Below, one piece after another: positions 42,463-50,109 of a stretch of DNA of 50,109 nt (the first letter of the stretch is position 1; each line of letters begins with the position of its first letter). The notes under the pieces are model-generated. The model searched no databases and was not told the origin of the DNA. It was given only the letters and a program-made list of their open reading frames with translations. This DNA is from an uncultured Muribaculaceae bacterium. GTDB taxonomy: Bacteria; Bacteroidota; Bacteroidia; Bacteroidales; Muribaculaceae. Made by a program: the position numbers and the translations under genes. The stretch covers positions 1 through 50,109 of the forward strand of contig CAMWLY010000006.1 in the NCBI GenBank assembly GCA_947175145.1, given 5' to 3'.

Positions 42463-43214
42463 TGATACCGACAGAAAGAGAAAACGAAATCAGACGATTG
42501 CTTGAGAAGTGGTATTCCGCTACGCTCAGCGCCGACGAGGAAACGCGTCTGAGACAACTTCTTCAGATGGAAGGAGAGTTGCCGGCAGACCTGGCAGCTG
42601 ACCGGAATCTTCTGTCAGCACTCGATGAGGCAATACAGGAGGAGACAGAAATTCCTGAAGAATATGCGAAACGCATCAACGATGCTCTGGAACGAGAAAT
42701 TGGCGTCACCCGAATGCGCACCAAATGGAAACGCCGCCGGATATGGGGAGTGGCCGCAGCTATGCTTGCACTCGTAGTAGTCTTCTCCTATCGAGTCTCG
42801 CAACCCCAGGCTCCGCAAGATAAACTCGCAAAAACCGATGACAAACTCAAAATAGAGGTTCGAATGCCCGAGAAGTCTCAGAAACTCAACAATGTGACGG
42901 CTGATGGTGAAAATAACCGCGAATCCGAAAAGAAAGCCTCTACGAAGCGACATATCACCAAAACAAAGTTACCGCAAAATGAGCCGCATGACAGTGTCGA
43001 AGAGCCATACATAAACGAACACTATCATGTAGTAACCGACCAACGCGAGGCAGAAGCATTATTAGCCTCAATATTCGGGCGCCTGGAATCACAGATAGAT
43101 ATCGAGTCCGATCGAGTTACAGAAATCAATAGCGAATATGAGATGGAGATGGATAAACTTACTAATCCTGTCGAGGTCTCTACAATACAGACATTATATC
43201 ATGAAAATTCATAA
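42462..43214 (+). CDS. Putative membrane-bound anti-sigma factor
   Basis: The 250-residue protein has an acidic N-terminal cytoplasmic domain (about 1-85), a basic stretch (KWKRRR) and one membrane segment at about 93-110 (WGVAAAMLALVVVFSYRV). A polar periplasmic part of about 140 residues follows. Topology and coupling to the sigma gene suggest an anti-sigma factor; I see no FecR domain and no zinc-binding HxxxCxxC motif. The call is from context. Confidence 0.7.
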   Translation: MIPTERENEIRRLLEKWYSATLSADEETRLRQLLQMEGELPADLAADRNLLSALDEAIQEETEIPEEYAKRINDALEREIGVTRMRTKWKRRRIWGVAAAMLALVVVFSYRVSQPQAPQDKLAKTDDKLKIEVRMPEKSQKLNNVTADGENNRESEKKASTKRHITKTKLPQNEPHDSVEEPYINEHYHVVTDQREAEALLASIFGRLESQIDIESDRVTEINSEYEMEMDKLTNPVEVSTIQTLYHENS

Positions 43215-43794
43215 ACAGCACCCAACAATGAACAGTATATACAGAACCGGAATAAGGAAAATAGCAGTAGGAGTTCTTGCAGTACTCGCATTCATGCTTC
43301 CACTCTCGATGCAAGCCGGAGACATATTTGCCGAACTGGCATCATTTCCCGAAGTTCAAAGCACTTACATCTCGGGAAGATTCGCACACAACCGGAAGAC
43401 CTGGCGTAGCACTTCGGGCCTTCATGCCATAGATCTTAGTCGGGGATTCTCTTCCCTATACACTTACCAGTGTTATTCAGAGAAATCTGTAAAAAAGGCT
43501 GAGAGCATCCTCAAGGACTATCTGAGCAAGAATCCTAATGTGGAGATGGTGATGCGCACTCTGCAATCGGGTTCGGAATATGTGGTCTATGAAAAATTTG
43601 GCACCGACGGCAAGCTCTATCAGATGCTGATATGGACCAAGGATGATCCGCAGGTATGTGAGATCGTGGTGATAGACTGGAAGGATGGTATCAAGTCAGG
43701 AAGCTCTGAAAGATATGGAGAAAACACCACATCATATCTTCCCCCTACAGATATAAATCAATTATTGCAATTTAAATGCTGCCCACTGTTATGA
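43201..43794 (+). CDS. DUF4252-like exported protein
   Basis: A signal peptide precedes a compact domain of about 150 residues; cleavage after MQA at about residue 39 of this frame is likely. The segment IFAELASFPEVQSTYISGRF, later YEKFGTDGKLYQMLIWTKDD and EIVVIDWKDG, resembles DUF4252 (or DUF6108) proteins of Bacteroidetes, whose function is unknown. ATG 43201 overlaps the preceding gene by 14 bases, and ATG 43228 is an alternative. It overlaps the next gene by 4 bases. Confidence 0.75.
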   Translation: MKIHKQHPTMNSIYRTGIRKIAVGVLAVLAFMLPLSMQAGDIFAELASFPEVQSTYISGRFAHNRKTWRSTSGLHAIDLSRGFSSLYTYQCYSEKSVKKAESILKDYLSKNPNVEMVMRTLQSGSEYVVYEKFGTDGKLYQMLIWTKDDPQVCEIVVIDWKDGIKSGSSERYGENTTSYLPPTDINQLLQFKCCPLL

Positions 43795-45056
43795 AAACAC
43801 GACTCTACGGCAAGAGGTATAATCTTCTTATGTTGTGCATGGCAATGGCCTTTTCCACAATTTCTGCTGCCTGCACAGCCAATGACAGTATAATTGTAAA
43901 TAAAAACAATACTTCACGAATCACGATAAATGGTAAGGTATATGAAGTAAGTCCCGGAACCGACATCAGCATCAACGGCGATGAGGTGGTGATTCGGGCC
44001 CAAGGAGGCAATATGATTATATCAAATAGCGGCTCATCGGTAGAAGAAACGGCTGAGCAAAAGAGAGCTCAAGAGCAGGCACGTGTGGCCCGCGAACAGG
44101 CGCGTGTGGCTCGCGAACAGGCTAATACGGTTCGTGAAAAAGCTCTAAAAGACTCCCGCGCGACCCATAAAGAAGCTCAAAAAGAGTTCCGAAAAACACA
44201 GAAGAACTCTCGGCAAGACCGGAAACATAGTAAGAATGCCGGTAACTATACTCAATCTGTGTTTGCTTCATCGTCAGCCCAATCACGAGTCTATTCTACC
44301 GAAATTAGTAAAACCATCGTATTGACTCAGAATCAAGTGCGTCTGGAGAGCGATATAAATGTCGATATTAAATATATTCGTTCGGGAGAACCATCAATTC
44401 ATATAGCAGGTCAGCAGGTGGGAGTTAATTCCATCGGGGTGAGCATCGAAGGAAAAACTGTGAAACTCTATCCCCTTCAAAATGTAGACCAAAGCTTGCT
44501 TAAGGGTGTTACAATCACTGTGCGCGGTAAATCACTGACTTCCGTTTCTCTTCTGGGTGCCGGCAATTTCAGTGCCAAAGAGTTGATCGGATCCAATGTC
44601 GAGCTCAAGACGCTCGGTTCCGGTGAATTAAATGTAGATAATGTTTCGGCCTCAATCGTGCAGGCATATTGCGATTCGGCCGGCGATTTGACAATTGGCC
44701 GGATAGACTCCAACACAGCGGCTGTCAATATGATGGGAGCCGGCGATGTAAAAATCGGGAAATTTGATGGAACAGTTTTTCGCGTTCAAAGTTCAGGAGC
44801 CGGCGACTTGCAAGTGGATAATATAGTTGCCACTTCAGTAGAAGCATATCTTAACGGTGCGGGTGATGCCTCGCTGAAGAACATCAAATCCGAGGCAGTG
44901 AAGGCTTACCTCAACGGAGTGGGCGACTTGACACTGACAGGCAATTCCCACTCAGCAAACCTTTATAACAACGGCATAGGCGATATCAAAGCAAGAGGAC
45001 TTAAGGCTTCGCGAGTATCGAAGTCGAACCTAGGTATGGGAGAGATTTATCAATAA
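43791..45056 (+). CDS. Head GIN (DUF2807) domain exported protein with coiled coil
   Basis: The 421-residue protein has a signal peptide (about 1-28), then a beta-rich segment and a highly charged coiled coil (about 88-155) with two near-identical QARVARE heptads. From about residue 175 the right-handed beta-solenoid typical of DUF2807 begins, with recurring GAG and GVGD turns (LLGAGNFSAKEL, MMGAGDVKIGKF, LNGAGDASLKNI, LNGVGDLTLTGN). Such proteins are thought to sit at the cell surface or periplasm. ATG 43791 overlaps the preceding TGA as ATGA. Confidence 0.88.
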   Translation: MKTRLYGKRYNLLMLCMAMAFSTISAACTANDSIIVNKNNTSRITINGKVYEVSPGTDISINGDEVVIRAQGGNMIISNSGSSVEETAEQKRAQEQARVAREQARVAREQANTVREKALKDSRATHKEAQKEFRKTQKNSRQDRKHSKNAGNYTQSVFASSSAQSRVYSTEISKTIVLTQNQVRLESDINVDIKYIRSGEPSIHIAGQQVGVNSIGVSIEGKTVKLYPLQNVDQSLLKGVTITVRGKSLTSVSLLGAGNFSAKELIGSNVELKTLGSGELNVDNVSASIVQAYCDSAGDLTIGRIDSNTAAVNMMGAGDVKIGKFDGTVFRVQSSGAGDLQVDNIVATSVEAYLNGAGDASLKNIKSEAVKAYLNGVGDLTLTGNSHSANLYNNGIGDIKARGLKASRVSKSNLGMGEIYQ

Positions 45057-45194
45057 TTCCACCGGTTCCTCGTAGTATTCCTAATGTGAAGGATCTGCGC
45101 CGTTTTCATGCGGAGATACCTCCGATTATGTTACTGTAAGCTATGCGAATGCGGATATCGGTATTCGCTCGCGATTTTCATACCTTAAGTAAAG

Positions 45195-45229
45195 AGTCCC
45201 TATATTTGTTAAAGATAAGGAATGGGACT
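45195..45229. repeat. Short palindrome flanked by 9-bp direct repeats
   Basis: AGTCCC (45195-45200) and GGGACT (45224-45229) form a palindrome around TATATTTGTTAAAG. The 9-mer TAAGTAAAG occurs immediately on both sides (45186-45194 and 45229-45237). The core ATATTTGTTAA is also in the IS terminal repeats at 33278-33310. It could be a tiny insertion with a target duplication. Confidence 0.5.
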
Positions 45230-45232
45230 AAG

Positions 45233-45266
45233 TAAAGGGCCCCGGAGTGATTCCGAGACCCTTTTA
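45233..45266. terminator. Bidirectional terminator for gap and the head-GIN operon
   Basis: AAAGGG pairs with CCCTTT, and the inner CGGA(G) pairs with (T)TCCG, with two mismatched positions between. Runs of A and T lie on the outer sides, so it works on both strands. The gap stop is 48 bases away on the minus strand, and the head-GIN stop 177 bases away on the plus strand. Confidence 0.7.
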
Positions 45267-45313
45267 TTTAAATGTATGAAACATGTCCGGAAAGACCGGA
45301 CAAGGCTATCGTA

Positions 45314-46327
<1,014 letters not shown>

Positions 46328-46454
46328 TTAAGTTTTTTTATTATAAGGGTTAAACTTTATTTAAGTTATAATGTTCTATCGTCTGAATAGCTCTATTAAC
46401 TTAACGTTATAGACTACTCGTTATGGTAAACATTCGTGTTGTCACAGTAGATTG

Positions 46455-46462
46455 CAAATTTA
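46455..46462 (-). promoter_or_regulatory. -7 promoter box for gap
   Basis: The minus strand reads TAAATTTG, a full -7 match. It implies a leader of roughly 125 bases, which is AT-rich and holds short TTAACTTAACGTTA-like inverted segments. No -33 element is seen at the normal spacing. Confidence 0.45.
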
Positions 46463-46550
46463 AGAATTTTTTCGCACATTTGTATCTGCTTTAGAAAAAA
46501 ATATTTGTTTGCTTCTTTCGAATTCATTAATTCTTAAAATATTTAAAGAC

Positions 46551-46988
46551 ATGGGAAAATTTATTGAGGATTTCAAAGCTTTTGCCCTCAAGGGTAATGT
46601 GATTGACATGGCTATCGGTGTTATCGTGGGTGGCGCGTTTGGCAAAATCGTGACCTCGCTTGTCAACGACATTATTATGCCTATAGTGACCCTGGCTACC
46701 GGCAATGCCCGCTTCAGTGATGCTGCCGCGGTGCTTCGCCCCGAGGAGGTGAATGCCGCCGGAGAGGTGGTGCGTGAAGCCGTGATGTTTAATTATGGCA
46801 TGTTCATTCAGAATATTGTAGACTTCATCATCATAGCACTCTGCATATTTATCGCCCTGCGTTACACTGTGAAATTCATGCACAAGGAGGCTAAAGAGGA
46901 GGAGGCTCCCGCTCCCGCTCCGGAACCCACTGCCGAGGAGAAACTCCTTGTAGAAATCCGCGACCTGCTTAAAGAGCAGAAAAAATAA
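46551..46988 (+). CDS. mscL: Large-conductance mechanosensitive channel MscL
   Basis: MscL is a stretch-activated pentameric channel that releases solutes on hypo-osmotic shock. The N-terminal FIEDFKAFALKGNVIDMAIG (about 4-23, in two parts) and VGGAFGKIVTSLVNDIIMP (about 26-44) are the first helix signature. The second helix lies near 92-112 and an acidic-proline linker (APAPAPEP) leads to the C-terminal bundle. ATG 46551 (MGKFIEDF) matches the family and is preferred over an upstream in-frame TTG at 46509. The 145-residue length is typical. Confidence 0.96.
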   Translation: MGKFIEDFKAFALKGNVIDMAIGVIVGGAFGKIVTSLVNDIIMPIVTLATGNARFSDAAAVLRPEEVNAAGEVVREAVMFNYGMFIQNIVDFIIIALCIFIALRYTVKFMHKEAKEEEAPAPAPEPTAEEKLLVEIRDLLKEQKK

Positions 46989-47011
46989 TTTTTTCTATAT
47001 CATATAGCATT

Positions 47012-47044
47012 AGAGAGGTGTCGAACCGCATTCGACACCTCTCT
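47012..47044. terminator. Terminator between mscL and the LRR-transglutaminase gene
   Basis: AGAGAGGTGTCGA (47012-47024) pairs perfectly with TCGACACCTCTCT (47032-47044), with a 7-base loop and TTACTTTT after it. It lies between convergent genes, so it can serve both. Confidence 0.85.
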
Positions 47045-47094
47045 TACTTTTCACCTGATTCTTTTCGGACTGATAACCTGATTTGAGCCGGCTC

Positions 47095-48666
47095 TTATTC
47101 GGGAGCCTGCCAGAACCATTCATCATTTGATGTGACTACTTTCCCCCATTTATACTTGAATCCTTCAGGAACCAGCGCCACACTAACTCCCTTGGCATGA
47201 CTTGTCTTTCCCTCGGGCTCGGCTTGATTGATACTGTTGCTCTCCAGAATATAGAGATTTTTAGCCATATAGTCATACAGGTAGTGCTCAGCGGTCTGCT
47301 CGAACTTGTTATTCCAGTTGGCATCGCTATTCAGAACCACCGGCAAATCATGCTGCAATCTGTAACGAACTTCCCCGGGGTGAAGCAAAAGTCCGTTTTC
47401 ATCGGCTACATATCCGGCAAATGTCGGATCAACCCATATCCATTTGTTGAGCGATTTGCTCCATGCCACACATATCACATGACAATCCTGGTCGTTTTCG
47501 TAATCTTTCGACATGCAGGTGACATATCTTGCCGGAATACCTTCGGCCAGAAGTGCCTCAGCCAAACTGATGGCAAGTGCCCGGCAGTTGTATCCGCAAT
47601 TATTAGCTTTCGCTTGTTGATAGGTATTTCTTAAATTTCTCGCTCCGGGTGCAAGTCCGTTACCTCCATCATGCCTGATATTATCATGAACCCAATATAG
47701 AAGATTCTTGATTTTTGAAATATCATCACCGGTTCCGGCTATGCTGTCGAGATTAAATACCTCGCGTGATAAAGTCAGCAAACTGTCAGTAGGAGCCGCG
47801 TAAGTGAATCTGATTGTTGGCTTATCCTCTCGGGAGTAAGCGGGAGATTCCTTTAATAAATCCAACTTGGACTTCACATCATCGCCGAGATTCCAGGCAT
47901 ACTGCATAGCTGATTTCAGTGTGTCGGCCATATTGCTCTTCAGGCCATCGAGATATGGCAGTACTACATTAGCATCTTCATAAATACACTTGCGCATCCA
48001 ACCGTTGTCCTTGGCCCTCAATACTTCTGATTGCCATTTAGCCAGTCTTTCCAAATCTGATGTAAGACGCTTGTTTTTCCTGAACACATCAAGGCCGGCC
48101 TTAGGGGTAAGAAGGCTGTCTTCAACCTCAAGAAAAGCTCCATTGCCTGCGACTTTCTTCAATTTCGGACACCCGACATCTTCATATAGTTTAAGCGCAA
48201 AAATGGCACCAACACTATTGACCTCAACATCTTCGAGGTTTGGACAATTATAAAAGAAATTCGAACTTCCACAGCTTGAGATAGGGCCATTGAATACCAC
48301 TTTCTTCAACTTCGGGCAATCCATGATGAAGATGCAATCGAAATGCCCTATCAATCCATCAAATACAACCTCTTCCAGATTTGGCATATTCGCAAGAAAA
48401 CAGCTCGGCAGATAGTCTGCATTGCCTACCGTGACTTTTCTTATGTTATTAAAGCCATAATCTCCCAAATTTCCGATCGCACCCACATCAGGAATTATGA
48501 TCTCCTCAGCATCTTTATCAAATACCAAGCTATCCGGAAATAAAGGATAACCATCGCGTATGGGCTGATTGAACAAATTCGAGGGGGCCTTAATCGTAAC
48601 GCTCTCACCAAGAATTGTAGCCACTGAGGTGAGCAAAATCAGAAGAAAGGGGATAACTCGCTGCAT
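47095..48666 (-). CDS. Secreted leucine-rich-repeat and transglutaminase-like protein
   Basis: The 523-residue protein opens with a signal peptide (MQRVIPFLLILLTSVATILG). Residues ~55-190 have LRR_5 (BspA-like) repeats, e.g. MPNLEEVVFDG, CPKLKKVVFNG, CPNLEDVEVNS and CPKLKKVAGNG. A helical linker leads to a transglutaminase-like domain with the triad Cys361 (CGYNCRALA), His396 (DCHVICVAW) and Asp413 (WIWVDPTF). It may bind and process a cell-surface or host protein or peptide; a protease activity is also possible for this fold. ATG 48666 begins the signal peptide, whereas the longer frame from 48753 overlaps a consensus promoter. Confidence 0.85.
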   Translation of the reverse strand: MQRVIPFLLILLTSVATILGESVTIKAPSNLFNQPIRDGYPLFPDSLVFDKDAEEIIIPDVGAIGNLGDYGFNNIRKVTVGNADYLPSCFLANMPNLEEVVFDGLIGHFDCIFIMDCPKLKKVVFNGPISSCGSSNFFYNCPNLEDVEVNSVGAIFALKLYEDVGCPKLKKVAGNGAFLEVEDSLLTPKAGLDVFRKNKRLTSDLERLAKWQSEVLRAKDNGWMRKCIYEDANVVLPYLDGLKSNMADTLKSAMQYAWNLGDDVKSKLDLLKESPAYSREDKPTIRFTYAAPTDSLLTLSREVFNLDSIAGTGDDISKIKNLLYWVHDNIRHDGGNGLAPGARNLRNTYQQAKANNCGYNCRALAISLAEALLAEGIPARYVTCMSKDYENDQDCHVICVAWSKSLNKWIWVDPTFAGYVADENGLLLHPGEVRYRLQHDLPVVLNSDANWNNKFEQTAEHYLYDYMAKNLYILESNSINQAEPEGKTSHAKGVSVALVPEGFKYKWGKVVTSNDEWFWQAPE

Positions 48667-48694
48667 AACATCGGTATTTTGGTTAGTGTAGCAA

Positions 48695-48725
48695 CAAAAA
48701 TAATAAAATCCCGACGTTTTCCAAA
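48695..48725 (-). promoter_or_regulatory. Promoter of the LRR-transglutaminase gene
   Basis: On the minus strand TTTG (48725-48722) and TATTTTTG (48702-48695) match both halves of the Bacteroidetes promoter with a 19-base spacer. The leader before ATG 48666 is about 25 bases. It is the best promoter match in the window. Confidence 0.75.
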
Positions 48726-48778
48726 CTCGGATAGCATCGGGAATCTGTATCATACCTTTTGTCGAAACATTGAGTTAC

Positions 48779-50109
48779 TTACATGGGTTTCAGATTCAAT
48801 ATGCTTTCAAGCACCTGCAGTGCATCGCTCACCGACCTGACATCGCTGACTATGATTGCATGACGTCCGGGTGCCGGGTCTCTGAACTGGCATCTTTGCG
48901 GATAAGCCTGCACGTATGCCAATATTTTGCCGAATGCCGGTGATTTGTAATAGGCTTCATTGCTTTCGGACACAAAGTAAATTCTCATCAGACCCTCTTT
49001 GAGAACGATACGCTCTATTCCAAGGCGCTTGGCGGTCATTCGCAGAGGTACTACCTTAATCAGTTCATCACTGACCTGCGGTATAATGCCGAACCTGTCG
49101 GCTAAATCGCGTCGGAACTCCTCGACTTGTTCGGGGCGCTCCATAGCATCAAGCCTGCGATAGAGATTTATCCTCTCACTTTCCTGGGGGACATATTCGG
49201 GCGGTAATCTCAGCTCAAGATCGGATTCCACAGTTACATCGGCCACAAAACTTTTATCTTCGGCGGCATTATCCTCGCTGAATGTGTCGGCGAATTCCTC
49301 ATTTTTCAATTCGGTCACAGCTTCGCGGAGTATCTGCTGATAAGCTTCATATCCGAGATCCGCGATAAAACCGGACTGCTCGGCGCCGAGCAGATTACCT
49401 GCTCCGCGAATATCCAGATCCTGCATGGCTATGTGTATTCCGGCTCCGAGATCGGAGAAATTTTCTATAGCCTGAAGTCTGCGTCGAGCTATGGGAGTAA
49501 TCGGTTTGCCCGCCGGTACCAGCAGATAGCAGAAGGCCTTTCGGTTTGAACGCCCCACCCGACCGCGCAACTGATGAAGCTCGCTCAGTCCGAACCTGTC
49601 GGCATTGTTGACTATTATGGTATTGACATTTGGCATATCTATGCCATTTTCCACTATAGTTGTGGATAGCAACACATCATAATCATGGTTGGTGAAATCT
49701 ATGATTGCCTGTTCAAGCTGTTCGGGGGGCATCTGTCCGTGAGCTGTCACTATGCGTATTGAGGGCACAAGTCTCTTGAGCTTATTTTCAAGCTCGTCAA
49801 GGTTGTCGATGCGGTTCGACACAAAGAATACCTGACCATTTCGCGACAACTCGAATTCCACAGCTTCGCGAATCACATCATCATCGAGTGTGGATACACT
49901 CGTAAGAATGGGTTGCCTATTAGCAGGCGGCGTATTGAGCGAACTTAAATCGCGCGCTCCCATAAGCGAGAACTGCAATGTGCGCGGTATAGGTGTCGCA
50001 CTCATGGTCAGAGTGTCAACATTGGTCTTGAGTTGCTTGAGTTTCTCCTTGACGGCAACCCCGAATTTCTGCTCTTCATCAATTATCAGCAGTCCCAAAT
50101 CCTTGAATT
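48779..50109 (-). CDS. mfd: Transcription-repair coupling factor Mfd, C-terminal part
   Basis: The frame is open to the right edge (codons up to 50107), so the N-terminus lies outside the window. The visible part has the DEEQ helicase box (IIDEEQKFG), motif Ia-VI elements (SATPIPRTL, QLRGRVGRS) and the C-terminal TRCF domain (LRLPPEYVPQESERINLYRRL near 1270 bases before the end, in conserved blocks). Mfd removes stalled RNA polymerase and recruits UvrA. Its co-occurrence with uvrC in this window is coincidental unless the gap of 46 kb matters. Ends complete at 48779. Confidence 0.95.
   Translation of the reverse strand, partial: FKDLGLLIIDEEQKFGVAVKEKLKQLKTNVDTLTMSATPIPRTLQFSLMGARDLSSLNTPPANRQPILTSVSTLDDDVIREAVEFELSRNGQVFFVSNRIDNLDELENKLKRLVPSIRIVTAHGQMPPEQLEQAIIDFTNHDYDVLLSTTIVENGIDMPNVNTIIVNNADRFGLSELHQLRGRVGRSNRKAFCYLLVPAGKPITPIARRRLQAIENFSDLGAGIHIAMQDLDIRGAGNLLGAEQSGFIADLGYEAYQQILREAVTELKNEEFADTFSEDNAAEDKSFVADVTVESDLELRLPPEYVPQESERINLYRRLDAMERPEQVEEFRRDLADRFGIIPQVSDELIKVVPLRMTAKRLGIERIVLKEGLMRIYFVSESNEAYYKSPAFGKILAYVQAYPQRCQFRDPAPGRHAIIVSDVRSVSDALQVLESILNLKPM

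Noticed and set aside
42462-43214. FecR-type anti-sigma factor
   Set aside because: No FecR domain is visible. The adjacent barrel gene also lies upstream without a SusD partner, so the classic FecI/FecR layout does not apply.

Overview
The window is chromosomal DNA from a member of the order Bacteroidales. The evidence is gene content (KorDABC-type 2-oxoacid:ferredoxin oxidoreductase, DUF4294 and PCMD-domain proteins, an outer membrane beta-barrel protein with an ECF sigma operon, a head-GIN protein, a FtsL-like protein behind rsmH), promoters of the Bacteroidetes type (-7 box TAnnTTTG, sometimes a -33 TTG/TTTG) and the near absence of Shine-Dalgarno sequences. A family such as Muribaculaceae is plausible, but I cannot prove it from this sequence alone.

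Layout. 1-200: tandem and dispersed intergenic repeats. 201-5097 (minus): ybeY-mnmG-apt-uvrC, with a perfect parS-like palindrome between mnmG and apt. 5098-5766: a repeat-rich gap with no gene; mraZ, which often heads this cluster, is not there. 5767-20969 (plus): a compact division and cell-wall (dcw) cluster, rsmH-ftsL-ftsI-murE-mraY-murD-ftsW-murG-murC-ftsQ-ftsA-ftsZ. 21018-26207 (plus): a THUMP-type RNA methyltransferase with a repetitive basic tail, a membrane protein, pdxB, an RNase H and queG. 26312-31428 (plus): lepB, a WbqC-like gene, a DUF4294 gene, rnpA, yidD, tatD and two small unknown genes. 31471-33174 (minus): a PCMD-domain protein and dapB. 33278-34233: a decayed IS5-family element with 33-bp perfect terminal inverted repeats, inserted exactly at the stop codon of korC. 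34233-36929 (minus): korDABC. 37214-39309 (minus): cobB, pyrH and frr. 39578-45056 (plus): beta-barrel protein, ECF sigma factor, putative anti-sigma protein, DUF4252-like protein and head-GIN protein. 45314-46324 (minus): gap. 46551-46988 (plus): mscL. 47095-48666 (minus): a secreted leucine-rich-repeat plus transglutaminase-like protein. 48779 to the right edge (minus): the C-terminal part of mfd.

How the genes fit together. The dcw block supplies nearly the whole lipid II pathway (MurC, D, E, G, MraY) and the septal machinery (FtsI, W, L, Q, A, Z). MurE has the meso-diaminopimelate signature, which agrees with dapB in the same window. rnpA-yidD and ybeY-mnmG are conserved RNA-processing or membrane-insertion neighbours. 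The kor operon is a ferredoxin-linked 2-oxoacid oxidoreductase typical of anaerobes.

The most noteworthy non-coding signals are: the parS-like site; a 20-bp tandem duplication that creates a 7-codon mini-ORF coupled to uvrC; promoters lying so close to the start codon that lepB, rnpA and the PCMD gene should have almost leaderless transcripts; an inverted-repeat operator candidate around the cobB promoter; co-varying hairpins inside both ends of the IS; and a 34-bp palindrome flanked by 9-bp direct repeats downstream of gap. I found no CRISPR array, rRNA, tRNA, prophage or convincing new defence system.
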